A DNA stretch of 64,000 bases from Allobogoriella deserti (GTDB lineage Bacteria; Actinomycetota; Actinomycetes; Actinomycetales; Actinomycetaceae), in assembly GCF_042680605.1 (NCBI RefSeq), contig NZ_JBHUEE010000001.1, forward strand, positions 124,001 to 188,000, given 5' to 3'. Below, piece by piece: positions 7,984-17,337 of the stretch (position 1 is its first letter; each line of letters opens with the position of its first letter). Position numbers and translations under genes: made by a program. Under the pieces are notes generated by a model. It was given only the letters and a program-made list of their open reading frames with translations, did no database searches and was not told the DNA's origin.

Positions 7984-8853
7984 TCACTCCTCCTCGACCT
8001 CGCCGGCCGGAGCGTCCTCACCGGTGGAGATCACCGTCCCGGAGGAGACGTCCACCAGAGGCTCGCCCTCCTGACCGGCGGCCGCCGACTGCGTGCCGTC
8101 GACCCGCGGCAGGCTCACCCCGCCGTCGTCGGCCACCGGCGCCCGCAACATGGTCAGCGTCGCCCACCCGCGGGCCAGTAGGTAGTGGTCGGTGCCCGGC
8201 TCCTCTTCCGCCTCGACCCCCGTGTACGTGAGCTGGACGTACCCGGTGCCCAGTTCCTTCACCCGGGCCTGGACCGCACCGAAGCTCGCCAACGAGGCCG
8301 GCCGGATGCCGCGGAGCCGGTCCGGCGCCACGTCCGGGACGTTGACGTTGAGCACCCGGTCGCCGATGCCGTCGATCTCGAGCAGCCAGGCGAGCGCATG
8401 GTCGGTCACATGGCGGGCGGTGTCCCAGTGCTGCGGACCGCCGGCCGCGATGGAGACGGCCATGGCCCGGATGCCGTGCTGGGCCGCGGAGAGCGCGGCG
8501 CCGACTGTTCCTGAGTGCAGGATCGCGCGGCCCGTGTTCGCCCCGAGGTTGATGCCGGAGAGCACCACGTCCGGCCGGAAGCCGAACGCCCCGAACGAGG
8601 CGACGAACCCGATCAGACCGGGAGCCGCCTTCACCCCGAACGCCCGGACCTGCTCCGGCAGGCCCTCGGGTCGTTCCTCGACGAAGACGAGCTGCCCCTC
8701 GGACTCCTGCGCGGTCAACGCCGCGCTCGCCCCGGAGTACTGCCGGTGCGGGGCGACGACGGTCACCTCGTGCCCGGCCGCGAGTGCCGCCTGGGCGAGC
8801 ACGGTCAGTCCGTAGGAGGTGATGCCGTCGTCGTTCGTCACCAGCACGTGCAC
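7984..8853 (-). CDS. surE: 5'-nucleotidase SurE
   Basis: A 289-residue protein beginning MHVLVTNDDG, the conserved SurE N-terminus in which the Asp pair binds the divalent metal. Other family motifs are SGASAALT (about 43-50), LSGINLGANTGRAILHSGTVGAA with the metal-binding Asn, and LNVNVPD. SurE removes phosphate from nucleoside 5'- and 3'-monophosphates and short polyphosphate in the cytoplasm. The start is a GTG two bases after the stop of the pfkB-type kinase gene, so both form one leftward operon. The C-terminal 30 residues are acidic and not part of the fold. Confidence 0.9.
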   Translation of the reverse strand: MHVLVTNDDGITSYGLTVLAQAALAAGHEVTVVAPHRQYSGASAALTAQESEGQLVFVEERPEGLPEQVRAFGVKAAPGLIGFVASFGAFGFRPDVVLSGINLGANTGRAILHSGTVGAALSAAQHGIRAMAVSIAAGGPQHWDTARHVTDHALAWLLEIDGIGDRVLNVNVPDVAPDRLRGIRPASLASFGAVQARVKELGTGYVQLTYTGVEAEEEPGTDHYLLARGWATLTMLRAPVADDGGVSLPRVDGTQSAAAGQEGEPLVDVSSGTVISTGEDAPAGEVEEE

Positions 8854-8855
8854 GC

Positions 8856-9899
8856 TCAGTCGGCTCCTTCCGCTTCCTCGCCGTCGCCGTTGTCTGCCGT
8901 GTCCGCGTCCGTGATGCTCACGCGTTCGGCGAAGCGCTCGATCTGGTCGCGCCGGCCGGTCCCGAGCCCGCGGCGCGTGACGTTCAGCGCCCCGGCGGCG
9001 GCTCCCAGCCGCACCGCGTCGGTGACCTCGAGGCCGCGGCCCAGCCCGACGGCGATCCCCGCGGTCATCGAGTCGCCGGCGCCGCGATGGTCCAGCGGGG
9101 AGACCACCGGACCGACGGCGTACCGTGCGCCGTCCGCCGTCACCAGCAGAGCCGGGTCGGCCGCCCGGGAGACCACCATGGCGGTGACTCCGCCGGCCAC
9201 GAGACCCTCGGCCGCCTGCCGTAGTGCCTCGGTCGAATCCTCGGCCAGCCCCGCCTCGACCACCTCCTCGTGACTCATCTTCAGCACCGTCGGGCCGGCG
9301 TCGGCCGCAGCCGTCGCCGCCTCGCCCGAGAGATCGGCGACGACCGGCTTGCCCGCCGCGCGCACATCGGCGGTGATCCGCCCGAAGAACGACGGCGGTA
9401 CCACGGACGCCGGTTCGGCTCCCGTCAGGACCAGCACGTCCGAGTCCAGGGCGTCGACCAGCACCGTGCCGTAGAGGTCGTCGAGCTCGTGCCGGGTCAG
9501 CGGCGGCGGAGGCATGTGCGCGACGATCTCGCGGTCCTGGCCACGCAGGTCGAACACGTACGCCCCGTTCCCCGCGCCTGCGGTCACTGACCGGACCGTG
9601 AGCTCGGCCGCGTTGAGCATCTGGACGATGGAGCTGCCCAGCTCCCCGCCGAACGGTCCGCACACCGTCACTGCGGCACCGAGCGAGACCGCCATCCGCG
9701 CGACCCACAGTCCCTGACCGCCCGGATGCATGTGGATGTCCGCATGCTGCTCAGGGACCTCCGGGCCATCGCCTGCCGGATCGATCGAGGTGGCCGTGCC
9801 AGCCTGACCCGCCGCCCCGGCGGCGATCTCCATGACCAGCAGGGGCGTCGGAGCGACGACGCAGATGCGCGGAGCGTGGTCCGGCTCAGACCCGTCCAT
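8856..9899 (-). CDS. PfkB/ribokinase-family sugar kinase
   Basis: A 347-residue carbohydrate kinase. The family's substrate-binding glycine motif is seen as HPGGQGLWVARMAVSLGA near 57-74, and the ATP/anion-hole signature is DHRGAGDSMTAGIAVGLG near 283-300, with Asp of GAGD as catalytic base. It resembles 1-phosphofructokinase/tagatose-6-phosphate kinase types, but the exact sugar cannot be told. It starts at the ATG at 9897-9899 and shares an operon with surE. The N-terminus (about 1-50) is longer than usual. Confidence 0.8.
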   Translation of the reverse strand: MDGSEPDHAPRICVVAPTPLLVMEIAAGAAGQAGTATSIDPAGDGPEVPEQHADIHMHPGGQGLWVARMAVSLGAAVTVCGPFGGELGSSIVQMLNAAELTVRSVTAGAGNGAYVFDLRGQDREIVAHMPPPPLTRHELDDLYGTVLVDALDSDVLVLTGAEPASVVPPSFFGRITADVRAAGKPVVADLSGEAATAAADAGPTVLKMSHEEVVEAGLAEDSTEALRQAAEGLVAGGVTAMVVSRAADPALLVTADGARYAVGPVVSPLDHRGAGDSMTAGIAVGLGRGLEVTDAVRLGAAAGALNVTRRGLGTGRRDQIERFAERVSITDADTADNGDGEEAEGAD

Positions 9900-9974
9900 G
9901 ACGTCGGAGCGTAGTTGCCCGTGCCCGCCGGCGCCCTTCTGGCGCGCGGTCGCCGGCCAAGGCACCATGTTGCG

Positions 9975-10475
9975 ATGGCGACGTCGTCGACCCAGCTGCC
10001 GCGGCCGGTCCGGATCCTCGAGGGTCAGGCCGCGAGCGAGCGTGCGGCCAAGGCGCTCGGTCGCTACTACGACGAACTCGCCGAACGACTCGAAGGCGGC
10101 TTCCGTCCGGAGCTGCTCGACTCGGTCCCCGGCGCGGACGTCACACCGCCGCGCGGCGACTTCATCCTCGTCACCGAACTCGGCACCGCCGCTGTCCTGG
10201 GGTGCGGGGGTGTTCGGCTGCGTGCCGACTCCGGAGACACCGCGGAACTCCAACGCATCTGGCTCGTCCCCGATCTCCGTGGCCAGGGGCTGGGCCGGTT
10301 CCTGCTGCGCGCTCTGGAGAACCGGGCGCGCGCCCTCGGAGCACGTCGCGTGGTGCTCAGCCTCAACAGCTCCCTGAACGAAGCCATGACGCTGTGCACC
10401 TCGGCGGGTTATCAGCCGGTCGAGCCGTTCGAGGAGAACCCGTACGTCGACGTCTTCCTCGGCAAGGACCTGTGA
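9975..10475 (+). CDS. GNAT-family N-acetyltransferase
   Basis: A 166-residue protein with the GNAT acetyl-CoA loop LRGQGLGRFLLRAL (about 102-115), preceded by the strand LQRIWLVPD. It is followed by LSLNSSLNEAMTLCTSAGYQPV, the usual C-terminal strand and helix. It transfers an acetyl group from acetyl-CoA to an unknown amine. ATG at 9975 is preferred because homologues of this fold begin near here; an upstream in-frame ATG at 9915 would add 20 residues of low quality. It is divergent from the pfkB-type kinase gene. Confidence 0.75.
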   Translation: MATSSTQLPRPVRILEGQAASERAAKALGRYYDELAERLEGGFRPELLDSVPGADVTPPRGDFILVTELGTAAVLGCGGVRLRADSGDTAELQRIWLVPDLRGQGLGRFLLRALENRARALGARRVVLSLNSSLNEAMTLCTSAGYQPVEPFEENPYVDVFLGKDL

Positions 10476-10547
10476 ACATGACGGGCCGCACGGGCGCGGC
10501 ACAGCGAACACCAGGCCCATCCCCAGCGAACCTCCAGGAGAGCCGCC

Positions 10548-10553
10548 TAGCCT
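10548..10553 (+). promoter_or_regulatory. -10 element, predicted leaderless start of mscS-like gene
   Basis: TAGCCT lies exactly six bases before the ATG at 10560. The only Shine-Dalgarno-like AGGAG is more than 20 bases upstream, so transcription probably begins at or next to the start codon. Confidence 0.5.
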
Positions 10554-10559
10554 TGGGTC

Positions 10560-12350
10560 ATGGATGACCAGGCCATCGAGGTGACGTTCGAGTTCGTCTC
10601 CGTCGTGCTGTGGACGGCGGCCGGGCTCGTCGGCGGCTTCCTGGTAGCCGTCCTGATCTCCGCGTTGATCCGCGCGATCGGCCGCGGCCGGCCCCTGGCG
10701 CGGTTCATCCGTAACCGCTGCCGGCGCCCGTTCTACGCGATCGGCGCTGTCGTCGGGGCGTGGATCGCCTTCATCGTCGCCACGCCGTTGCCGCGCGGTG
10801 TCGACCCGCCACGCTGGCGCGATATCACCGAGCACGTCCTGCTCATTCTCGCCATCCTCGCCGGCGTCTGGTTCGTCGTCGGCCTCATCCGGGTGGTCGA
10901 GGACGTCGTGCTCGACCGACTCGGCCCGGACACCACGAGCGGCAAGGCCCGCCGGATCCAGACCCAGGCCCAGGTGATCCGCCGCGTGGCCATCGCCGTG
11001 GCCGTCGTCCTCGGCATCGCGGCCGTCCTGCTCACCTTCCCCGGGGCGCGTGCCGCAGGGGCCTCGATCCTCGCCTCTGCGGGCATCATCTCCGTCGTCG
11101 CCGGCCTGGCCGCGCAGACCACCCTCGGCAGCGTGTTCGCCGGGCTCCAGATCGCCCTGACGGACTCCATCCGCGTCGACGACATCGTCATCGTGGAGGA
11201 CGAGTTCGCGTACGTGGAGGAGATCACCCTCACTTACGTCGTCGTCCGCATCTGGGACGACCGGCGCATGATCATGCCGTCCACCTACTTCACCACCACC
11301 CCCTTCGAGAACTGGACCCGGCGGGCACCGGAACTGCTCGGCACGGTGGAGTTCGACGTCGACTGGCGCGTGCCCATCCCCGCCATGCGGGCGGAGCTCG
11401 AACGGCTCCTGGCGGGAACCGACCTGTGGGACGGGCGGATCGGTGTGCTGCAGGTCTTCGACGCCGTCGGCGGCTTCATCCGGGTCCGCGCCCTGGTCTC
11501 CGCCAAGGACACCCCGACGATCACCGACCTCAAGTACTACCTGCGCGAGGCGCTCGTCGACTGGCTGCAGACCAACGCCCCGTACGCCCTGCCGCGCAGC
11601 CGCGTCGAGGAGTACTGGGTGGACGAGCCGGAGGCGCCGGCGCTGAACACCGGACCGCTCGCGGAGGAGATGAAGGAACTCGCCGAACCAGAGCTCCAGC
11701 GCCGCCGTGAGACGCCGGACACCATGGCGGTGACGATCTCCGAGGACCCGGAACGCCGCCGAGCGCGCGAGGCGGCGGCACGTCGCGCACGGCGCCGCGC
11801 CGAACGGGAGGACCGCCGCCGGGCGAAAGAGAACGCCGGCCGTCTCGCACGCCGCGAACCCCGGCCCCGGCCCCGTGCGTCGGTGGACGAGACCGTGGTG
11901 ATGAACGTCCCGCTGCCCGAACGCACGTCGGTCCAGGACCGCACGGTCGATCCGGACGCCGCCGCCGAGCCCGGACCCACCACCTCCAGCGGAGCCCATC
12001 GTTCCGCGATGTTCACGGGGTCGCCGGAGAACGAGCAGCGGGCTCAGCAGTTCGCCGGGCCCGGTGAGGAGGTCTACGCCGAACGCGAGCAGGCGGCCGA
12101 GCAGCGCCGGGCCGCCGACCAGGCCTCCCACGAGGGTGAGCAGAACGCCGCGGACGACGACGGCGCACCGGCGGCCGGCACGCCCGCGGCGGACGCGGAG
12201 GAGACCGAGGTGCGCGGGACGGCGCCCTTGCCGCAGCAGCGTCCCGGCGAGCAGCAGCGCACCGGCGAGCAGCGGCGCATGCCGTTGGGTGACCCCCAGG
12301 TGCGCGGCAGCGACTCCGAGGGGGACCATGGAGGACATGACGACGCCTGA
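10560..12350 (+). CDS. MscS-family mechanosensitive ion channel
   Basis: A 596-residue protein with N-terminal membrane helices (about 15-37, 58-78, 93-113). The pore-lining helix and MscS beta domain follow (GASILASAGIISVVAGLAAQ, then VFAGLQIALTDSIRVDDIVI), and then the cytoplasmic vestibule (about 200-345). Such channels open under membrane tension and release osmolytes on hypo-osmotic shock. The last 220 residues are a charged, probably disordered tail rich in Arg, Glu and Gln that is not part of the core fold. The 3' end overlaps the start of msrB. Confidence 0.9.
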   Translation: MDDQAIEVTFEFVSVVLWTAAGLVGGFLVAVLISALIRAIGRGRPLARFIRNRCRRPFYAIGAVVGAWIAFIVATPLPRGVDPPRWRDITEHVLLILAILAGVWFVVGLIRVVEDVVLDRLGPDTTSGKARRIQTQAQVIRRVAIAVAVVLGIAAVLLTFPGARAAGASILASAGIISVVAGLAAQTTLGSVFAGLQIALTDSIRVDDIVIVEDEFAYVEEITLTYVVVRIWDDRRMIMPSTYFTTTPFENWTRRAPELLGTVEFDVDWRVPIPAMRAELERLLAGTDLWDGRIGVLQVFDAVGGFIRVRALVSAKDTPTITDLKYYLREALVDWLQTNAPYALPRSRVEEYWVDEPEAPALNTGPLAEEMKELAEPELQRRRETPDTMAVTISEDPERRRAREAAARRARRRAEREDRRRAKENAGRLARREPRPRPRASVDETVVMNVPLPERTSVQDRTVDPDAAAEPGPTTSSGAHRSAMFTGSPENEQRAQQFAGPGEEVYAEREQAAEQRRAADQASHEGEQNAADDDGAPAAGTPAADAEETEVRGTAPLPQQRPGEQQRTGEQRRMPLGDPQVRGSDSEGDHGGHDDA

Positions 12351-12756
12351 GAAGATCACCAGGTCCGACGAGGAGTGGCAGGGGCTCCTCGACCCGTTCG
12401 AGTTCCAGGTGCTGCGCCGTGCGGCCACCGAGCGTCCCTACACCGGTGCGTTGCTGAACGAGGACCGCGAGGGCATCTACCGGTGCCGAGCCTGCGGAGC
12501 CGAACTCTTCCGCTCGCGGACCAAGTTCGACTCGCACTGCGGGTGGCCGAGCTTCTACGCCCCGCAGGACTCCGACGCCGTGACGCTGATCGAGGACCGC
12601 TCGCACGGGATGGTCCGCACCGAGGTGCGGTGCGCCCGCTGCGACTCCCACCTCGGGCACGTCTTCGACGACGCCCCGCAGACTCCCACCGGGGACCGCT
12701 ACTGCATGAACTCCGTGGCGCTGACGTTCGAGGAGTCCCCGGATCAGCAGGACTGA
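12328..12756 (+). CDS. msrB: Peptide-methionine (R)-S-oxide reductase MsrB
   Basis: A 142-residue protein that reduces methionine-R-sulfoxide in proteins. Two CxxC pairs bind structural zinc (Cys53/Cys56 and Cys102/Cys105), and the catalytic Cys126 is in RYCMNS. GWPSF and HLGHVF are family motifs. It starts at ATG 12328, preceded by GAGGGGGACC and overlapping the channel gene by 23 bases; ATG at 12337 is an alternative. The following gene begins one base after its stop. Confidence 0.93.
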   Translation: MEDMTTPEKITRSDEEWQGLLDPFEFQVLRRAATERPYTGALLNEDREGIYRCRACGAELFRSRTKFDSHCGWPSFYAPQDSDAVTLIEDRSHGMVRTEVRCARCDSHLGHVFDDAPQTPTGDRYCMNSVALTFEESPDQQD

Positions 12757-12757
12757 C

Positions 12758-13537
12758 ATGCGGGTGCTGACCCTCAACGTCAAGCACTTCCTTCCGGCGG
12801 CGACGGCCGCAGACGCCGGGAGCCGGGCGAGCCGGCGCACGGTCCGGCGGGCCGCGGCGGAGATCGCCGAGCTCGCGCCCGACGTCGTCCTGCTGCAGGA
12901 GGTCGACAAGCGCCACCCCCGCTCCGGCGGCGTCGATCAGGCCGGGGCGCTTGCCGGCGCCCTCGGCATGCGGCACCGTTTCGCCGCCAACCTCGTCTTC
13001 GGCCCGGCAGGCCTGGCCGTGCCTGCGCCACGCTCCGAGGTGTCCCGGGGGTACGGCCTGGCCCTGCTGAGTCGGTATCCGGTCCGCAGCTGGCACGTGC
13101 GACCCTTGCGGGGCAGCGGCCTGCGGCGGGTCGGACCATGGTGGACGGCGCGTGGCTGGTGGCCCGACGTCGACCGGGTCTTCCTCGCCGGCGTACTCCT
13201 CACCGAGGTCGGGCCCGTCTCGGTGGGCGTCGCGCACCTGTCCGTCATGGTCGACACCGCGCGAGGCCAGCTCGCCACCTGCCTCGACTCGATGCGGACC
13301 CTGCCCGGACCGGCGCTGCTCGGCGGTGACCTCAACCTGCCGCCGTCGCGGGTCGCCCCCCTCGCCACGGGGTACTCGTCGCTGGCCACGGCACACACGT
13401 TCACCAATGCCCGGCCGCGCAAGCAGATCGATCACCTGCTCGGGGCCGGTCTCGTGGCCGACGGGCCGGGCCGGGCGCACCACTTCTCGGTCTCCGACCA
13501 CGCCGGGCTCAGCGCGGACGTCACCCTCGTCTCCTGA
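12758..13537 (+). CDS. Endonuclease/exonuclease/phosphatase family protein
   Basis: A 259-residue EEP-fold hydrolase. The N-terminal strand MRVLTLNVKH gives the metal-binding Asn and VVLLQEVDK gives the catalytic Glu. LLGGDLNLPP gives the Asp/Asn pair near residue 190, and QIDHLLG plus VSDHAGLSA give the C-terminal Asp and His. The whole catalytic set is therefore present. Members cleave phosphodiesters in DNA, RNA or lipids, and the substrate cannot be deduced. It starts one base after msrB and is probably co-transcribed. No signal peptide is seen. Confidence 0.8.
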   Translation: MRVLTLNVKHFLPAATAADAGSRASRRTVRRAAAEIAELAPDVVLLQEVDKRHPRSGGVDQAGALAGALGMRHRFAANLVFGPAGLAVPAPRSEVSRGYGLALLSRYPVRSWHVRPLRGSGLRRVGPWWTARGWWPDVDRVFLAGVLLTEVGPVSVGVAHLSVMVDTARGQLATCLDSMRTLPGPALLGGDLNLPPSRVAPLATGYSSLATAHTFTNARPRKQIDHLLGAGLVADGPGRAHHFSVSDHAGLSADVTLVS

Positions 13538-13591
13538 CCATCACTCGGCACGGTTGTCCGACGCGCGTCCCGCCCCGGCCCTCTACCCCCC

Positions 13592-13667
13592 GCGAGTAGT
13601 CAATCGTGTGCAGCGCGGCTCCCGCCCCCTGCCCCCTCTACCCGCGCGAGTAGTCAATCGTGTGCAG
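13592..13667 (+). repeat. Two copies of a 22-bp intergenic repeat
   Basis: The 22-mer beginning GCGAGTAGTCAATCG and ending TGTGCAG occurs at 13592-13613 and again, identical, at 13646-13667. Each copy is preceded by a CTCTACCC-like segment, so the repeat unit is about 54 bp. It lies between the EEP hydrolase gene and the transporter gene. The 19-bp core is related to the tandem repeat at 55731-55806. Confidence 0.85.
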
Positions 13668-13741
13668 TGCCCAGCCCTCGGCCGGCCTGCCATGGCGTGG
13701 TGCGAGGATGGCCCCCGGACCTGCGGAGGAAAGGGGAGTGC

Positions 13742-14665
13742 GTGGGCGGGGTACTGACGGGATTCGTCGGCCTCGGCGTCGTCGCGACCCTCGGCTACCT
13801 GCTCGCCCGCTGGCGTGCGCTTCCCGACGGCGCCGACGCCGTCCTCTCCCGCCTGACGTTCTATGCCGCCACTCCGGCCCTGATGATCCGTACGCTGGCC
13901 GGCGCCGACGTCACCGAGGTGTTCTCGGCGAGCGCCGTGGTGGTGATCTCCACCGCGCTCATCCTTGCCGCCGCCTACGCCGTGCTCGCCCGGCTTCTGA
14001 CCCGGCTGCGCGGCGCCGACCTCACGCTCGGGGCGTTGACCGTGAGCTACGTCAACGCGGGCAACCTCGGCATCCCCCTGCTCGTCTTCGCCGTCGGAGA
14101 CGCCGCCACGATCGCGCCGGTGCTCCTGCTGCAACTGCTCGTGATGGTCCCCGTCGGGTTCTCCATCCTGGACGCGCAGACCGGCCGCGGCAGCGTCTCC
14201 CGCACTCAGGCCCTGACCACCCCGTTGCGCAACCCGCTCGTCCTGTCCGTCCTCGCCGGCCTGGTGCTCGCCATGACGGGCGTCAGCCTGCCCGCGGTCG
14301 TCATGATGCCCATCGATCTCCTGGCCGACGTCGCCGTCCCGGTCATGCTCGTCGCGTTCGGCTTCTCCCTGCGCGGTGCGCCCGCGCCGGGCCGTGGGGA
14401 CGTGCGCGGGCCGATGTGGGCGGCGGTGGCCACTCGGTGTCTCGCCGGCCCCGTCATCGCGTACCTGCTCGCCGCACGCGTCTTCGGCCTCACCGGTGAC
14501 GACTTGCTCGCCCCGGTCATCGTCGGCGCACTCCCGACGGCGCAGAACATCTTCGTCTACGCCATGCGCTACGGCCGGGCCGTCCCGATGGTCCGTGACA
14601 CCATCCTCGTCTCGACCATCGTCTCGGTGCCGGTCATCGTCGCGCTCGTGGCACTCCTCGGCTGA
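13742..14665 (+). CDS. AEC-family (auxin efflux carrier-type) transporter
   Basis: A 307-residue membrane protein of about ten helices in two five-helix halves, as in the AEC family. Family-typical features are the GILLAR-like first helix, the VNAGNLGIPLLVF motif in helix 4 and GALPTAQNIFVYA in the second half. Bacterial members carry malate, malonate or other organic anions; the substrate is not evident. The GTG start at 13742 is preceded by AAAGGGGAG, which decides the start over upstream in-frame codons. Confidence 0.85.
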   Translation: MGGVLTGFVGLGVVATLGYLLARWRALPDGADAVLSRLTFYAATPALMIRTLAGADVTEVFSASAVVVISTALILAAAYAVLARLLTRLRGADLTLGALTVSYVNAGNLGIPLLVFAVGDAATIAPVLLLQLLVMVPVGFSILDAQTGRGSVSRTQALTTPLRNPLVLSVLAGLVLAMTGVSLPAVVMMPIDLLADVAVPVMLVAFGFSLRGAPAPGRGDVRGPMWAAVATRCLAGPVIAYLLAARVFGLTGDDLLAPVIVGALPTAQNIFVYAMRYGRAVPMVRDTILVSTIVSVPVIVALVALLG

Positions 14666-14791
14666 GGTTGCGAGCGGCGGGACCGGTGCGCTGGGTGTGA
14701 CAGATGTGACATAGCTCGTCCCCGGATGCGGGGTACCGACGGTGCTGGGACGCTTCCTTGCGTCGGACCCGACACGAAAGGTGGGACACAG

Positions 14792-15049
14792 ATGGGTTCC
14801 CTCATCGGACTTCTCATTCTCGGCGCGATCTTCGGCGCCTTGGCTCGTTTGTTCATGCGGGGCAAGCAGAACATCGGGATCATCTGGACGATCATCCTGG
14901 GGGCCCTCGGCGCACTCGGTGGGGGCTGGCTCGCTGACACCCTGTTCGGCGGCAGCACCATCGTCACGTGGATCGTCGGCATCGTGCTGTCGATCCTGTT
15001 GATCTCCCTCTACCTCGGTTTCGCGGGGCGTCGCTCCACGACCACCTGA
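14792..15049 (+). CDS. GlsB/YeaQ/YmgE-family stress-response membrane protein
   Basis: An 85-residue protein with three hydrophobic helices full of glycines (MGSLIGLLILGAIFGALAR, an IWTIILGALGALGG segment and a C-terminal helix). This is the transglycosylase-associated/GlsB family layout. Members are small membrane proteins often induced by acid or envelope stress; their mechanism is unknown. ATG 14792 follows AAAGGTGGG at good spacing. Confidence 0.85.
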   Translation: MGSLIGLLILGAIFGALARLFMRGKQNIGIIWTIILGALGALGGGWLADTLFGGSTIVTWIVGIVLSILLISLYLGFAGRRSTTT

Positions 15050-15067
15050 TCCCGCGGCGCACACATC

Positions 15068-15103
15068 GACGGGCCGGCACCCCGACGGGACTGCCGGCCC
15101 GTC
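15068..15103. terminator. Bidirectional terminator
   Basis: GACGGGCCGGCA (15068-15079) pairs perfectly with TGCCGGCCCGTC (15092-15103). A further GCGCAC/GTGCGC pair flanks it (15057-15062 with 15106-15111). It lies between the convergent GlsB-like and DUF418 genes. Confidence 0.75.
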
Positions 15104-15167
15104 TCGTGCGCCAGGACCGGCAGCGTCAGGCCGGCCTCCGCCGCGTCCAGAACGAGACCCGCCGCGG

Positions 15168-16433
15168 TCATGATCGCGCTGCGCCGGCCGCTCCCCGGTA
15201 CACCAGCCGGCGCAGCAGCACCTCCGCGGGTCCGCGCCGCCGCGAGCGTTCGAACCACGCCGCCAGCACGGCGATGACCAGCCACACACCGATCGCGTAC
15301 AACGCCATCGTCGCGCTGCCGAGGTCCGCACCGAGGCCGAGCCCCCAGGCGGAGAGCACCGGGGCGCACAGCACGGACTGCGCGAGGTAGCACGAGAGCG
15401 ACCGCTTCCCGACGGCGGCGACGGCTCCGGCCGGGCGCGCCGCCGAGCCCGCGTCCCCAGCGGTCCGGCGCGCCGCGATCCGGTGGCCGATCAGCCCGAA
15501 CAGGGCGACGTACCCCAGGCCGCCGAACATGCCGGTGGCGAGCTGGACCGCCATGAACGCCCACATCGCCTGGTCCGGGACGTCCCAGACACCGATGTGT
15601 GCCAGCGCGTGCGGCAGTCCCCCGAGCCAGCCGACGGCGATGCCCCCGGCGGCGAGGCCCCGCAGCAGCCGCAGGTACTCACCGGGATGCTCGAGGATCT
15701 GCCTCCGACCTGCGACGAACGCCAGCAGGATCATGATCGGCACGGCGAGCATGAGCAGGCCCTGTCCCACGACGAGCAGTACCCAGAACGCGAGTCGGGG
15801 CAGAATCGAGGCCAGGTAGTTCGGTTCCGCGACGCCGGCGTCGTCCGAGCCGAAGTCCATCATGGCGGTGACTTCGGAATCGGGCGGCAGCTGCGCCATG
15901 GCGTACCCGCCCACGACGCTGAGCGCCGCCATCGCCATGAGCACGCCGGTGAGGACTCCGGCCCAGACGAGCAACGTCCGGTCCGAGCGCCGGAAGAACA
16001 GGGCCACGAGCAGCAGCCCGGCCAGCCCGTACGCGCCGAGCACGTCACCCATCCACAGCAGGGCGGCGTGGAGCAGGCCGAAGACGAGCAGCCAGCGGTT
16101 CCTGCGTTGCAGCAGCCGTCGACCGGCGCGTTCGGGCGTCCCAGCGGCCACCTGACGCCGGTAGAGCTGGACCATGCCGTACCCGAACAGGAAGGCGAAC
16201 ATCGGGTAGACCCGCAGGTCCACGGTCGTGATGATCAACGCCTGGGCGATGCGATCGAACGTCGAGCCGTCGACCGGATGCGCGGTGCCCGACGCGGCGT
16301 GCTCGCGCCCCCAGAGGTAGAACGGCGTGTTCGCCACCGCGATGAGCAGCAGCATGAAACCGCGCGCGAGGTCCGGCGCCGGCGCCCGTTCCGTCTCCCG
16401 TGCGGGTCCGCGGGTGATCGTCGTCGTGGACAT
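15168..16433 (-). CDS. DUF418-domain membrane protein (YeiB type)
   Basis: A 421-residue membrane protein of about ten helices. The N-terminal part has the family's DLARGFMLLLIAVANT and FDRIAQALIITTVD segments. The C-terminal DUF418 region (about 255-400) contains GKRSLSCYLAQSVLCAPV. The function of the family is unknown. The ATG at 16431-16433 is preceded by AGGAGGTGGGG, a near-perfect ribosome binding site, so 18 upstream in-frame residues are discounted. Confidence 0.85.
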   Translation of the reverse strand: MSTTTITRGPARETERAPAPDLARGFMLLLIAVANTPFYLWGREHAASGTAHPVDGSTFDRIAQALIITTVDLRVYPMFAFLFGYGMVQLYRRQVAAGTPERAGRRLLQRRNRWLLVFGLLHAALLWMGDVLGAYGLAGLLLVALFFRRSDRTLLVWAGVLTGVLMAMAALSVVGGYAMAQLPPDSEVTAMMDFGSDDAGVAEPNYLASILPRLAFWVLLVVGQGLLMLAVPIMILLAFVAGRRQILEHPGEYLRLLRGLAAGGIAVGWLGGLPHALAHIGVWDVPDQAMWAFMAVQLATGMFGGLGYVALFGLIGHRIAARRTAGDAGSAARPAGAVAAVGKRSLSCYLAQSVLCAPVLSAWGLGLGADLGSATMALYAIGVWLVIAVLAAWFERSRRRGPAEVLLRRLVYRGAAGAARS

Positions 16434-16546
16434 CCCCACCTCCTGCGGCCGAGAGTAGAAGGCGGTCAGGCCCGCGACCAGTGACAACGGTCATGGATCC
16501 GACCGCGCGGCACGCATGACCGGAACGGACGAGCAGGAGGTACGCG

Positions 16547-17275
16547 GTGAGTGACGGTGAACGCCTCGACGGGGGATTCGTGAACGAGGTGGTCCGTCAC
16601 GGCGACGAGGTCCACCGAGCACTCGGGCCGAACGCCGCGTTCGTCCACGCCCTGCTCGAGCATCTGGCGGAATGGCCGGGCGCCCCACGCCTCGTCCGCA
16701 CCGACGGCCGGACCGAGGTGCTCACCCACCTCCCCGGCCGCTCGGGTGCGGAGCCCGAGGTCCGGGCGCGCCTCGCCGAACCGGATGCCCTGGCCGCAGT
16801 CGTCCGGCTCACCCGGCAGCTGCACGACCGCACCGCCGGGACCGTGCTCGCGGGGGAGCAGGAGGTGGTCTGCCACCACGACCTCGACCCCCGCAACACG
16901 ATCTGCCGGCCCGACCGCACCGGTGCACTCATGCCGGTCGCGTTCGTCGACTGGGACATCGCCGGTCCCGGTCGCCGCATCGAGGACGTCGCGCACGTGG
17001 CTTGGCAGTTTGTGCCACTGGGTCCCGGCACCGACATCGACGTCGCGGCCGACCACCTCCGCCTCATCTGCGACAGCTACGGCAGAGTGGACCGCGAGGA
17101 GCTCATCCCGACCGTCCTGCGGTGGCAGGAGCGCTGCGCGACCGGAATCGAGGCCGGTGCCGCCGCCGGCGACTCCGCGATGAGAGACCTGGAACGCGCC
17201 GGCGTCCCCGAGCAGGTGCGCCGAGCCAGGACCTGGACCGATACGCACGCAGTTGAGCTCCGCCGTCGTCTGTAA
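16547..17275 (+). CDS. Aminoglycoside-phosphotransferase-fold kinase
   Basis: A 242-residue protein. The catalytic loop HHDLDPRNTI (about 108-117) holds the catalytic Asp and metal-binding Asn, and FVDWDIAG holds the metal-binding Asp of the DxD motif. The N-terminal lobe is short, starting LDGGFVNEVVR. Members phosphorylate small molecules, and many of the chromosomal ones are not antibiotic enzymes. The GTG start has AGGAGGTACGCG in front. It is divergent from DUF418. Confidence 0.75.
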   Translation: MSDGERLDGGFVNEVVRHGDEVHRALGPNAAFVHALLEHLAEWPGAPRLVRTDGRTEVLTHLPGRSGAEPEVRARLAEPDALAAVVRLTRQLHDRTAGTVLAGEQEVVCHHDLDPRNTICRPDRTGALMPVAFVDWDIAGPGRRIEDVAHVAWQFVPLGPGTDIDVAADHLRLICDSYGRVDREELIPTVLRWQERCATGIEAGAAAGDSAMRDLERAGVPEQVRRARTWTDTHAVELRRRL

Positions 17276-17337
17276 TCCGCTGTGGCTGCCGCCGATGTGT
17301 GGTGGACTGAGCGGCAGCACGCGAGAAGGGGGACGAC

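Noticed and set aside
13583..15331. A 582-codon open frame on the minus strand
   Set aside because: Antisense to the AEC transporter and GlsB-like genes and crosses the intergenic repeats.
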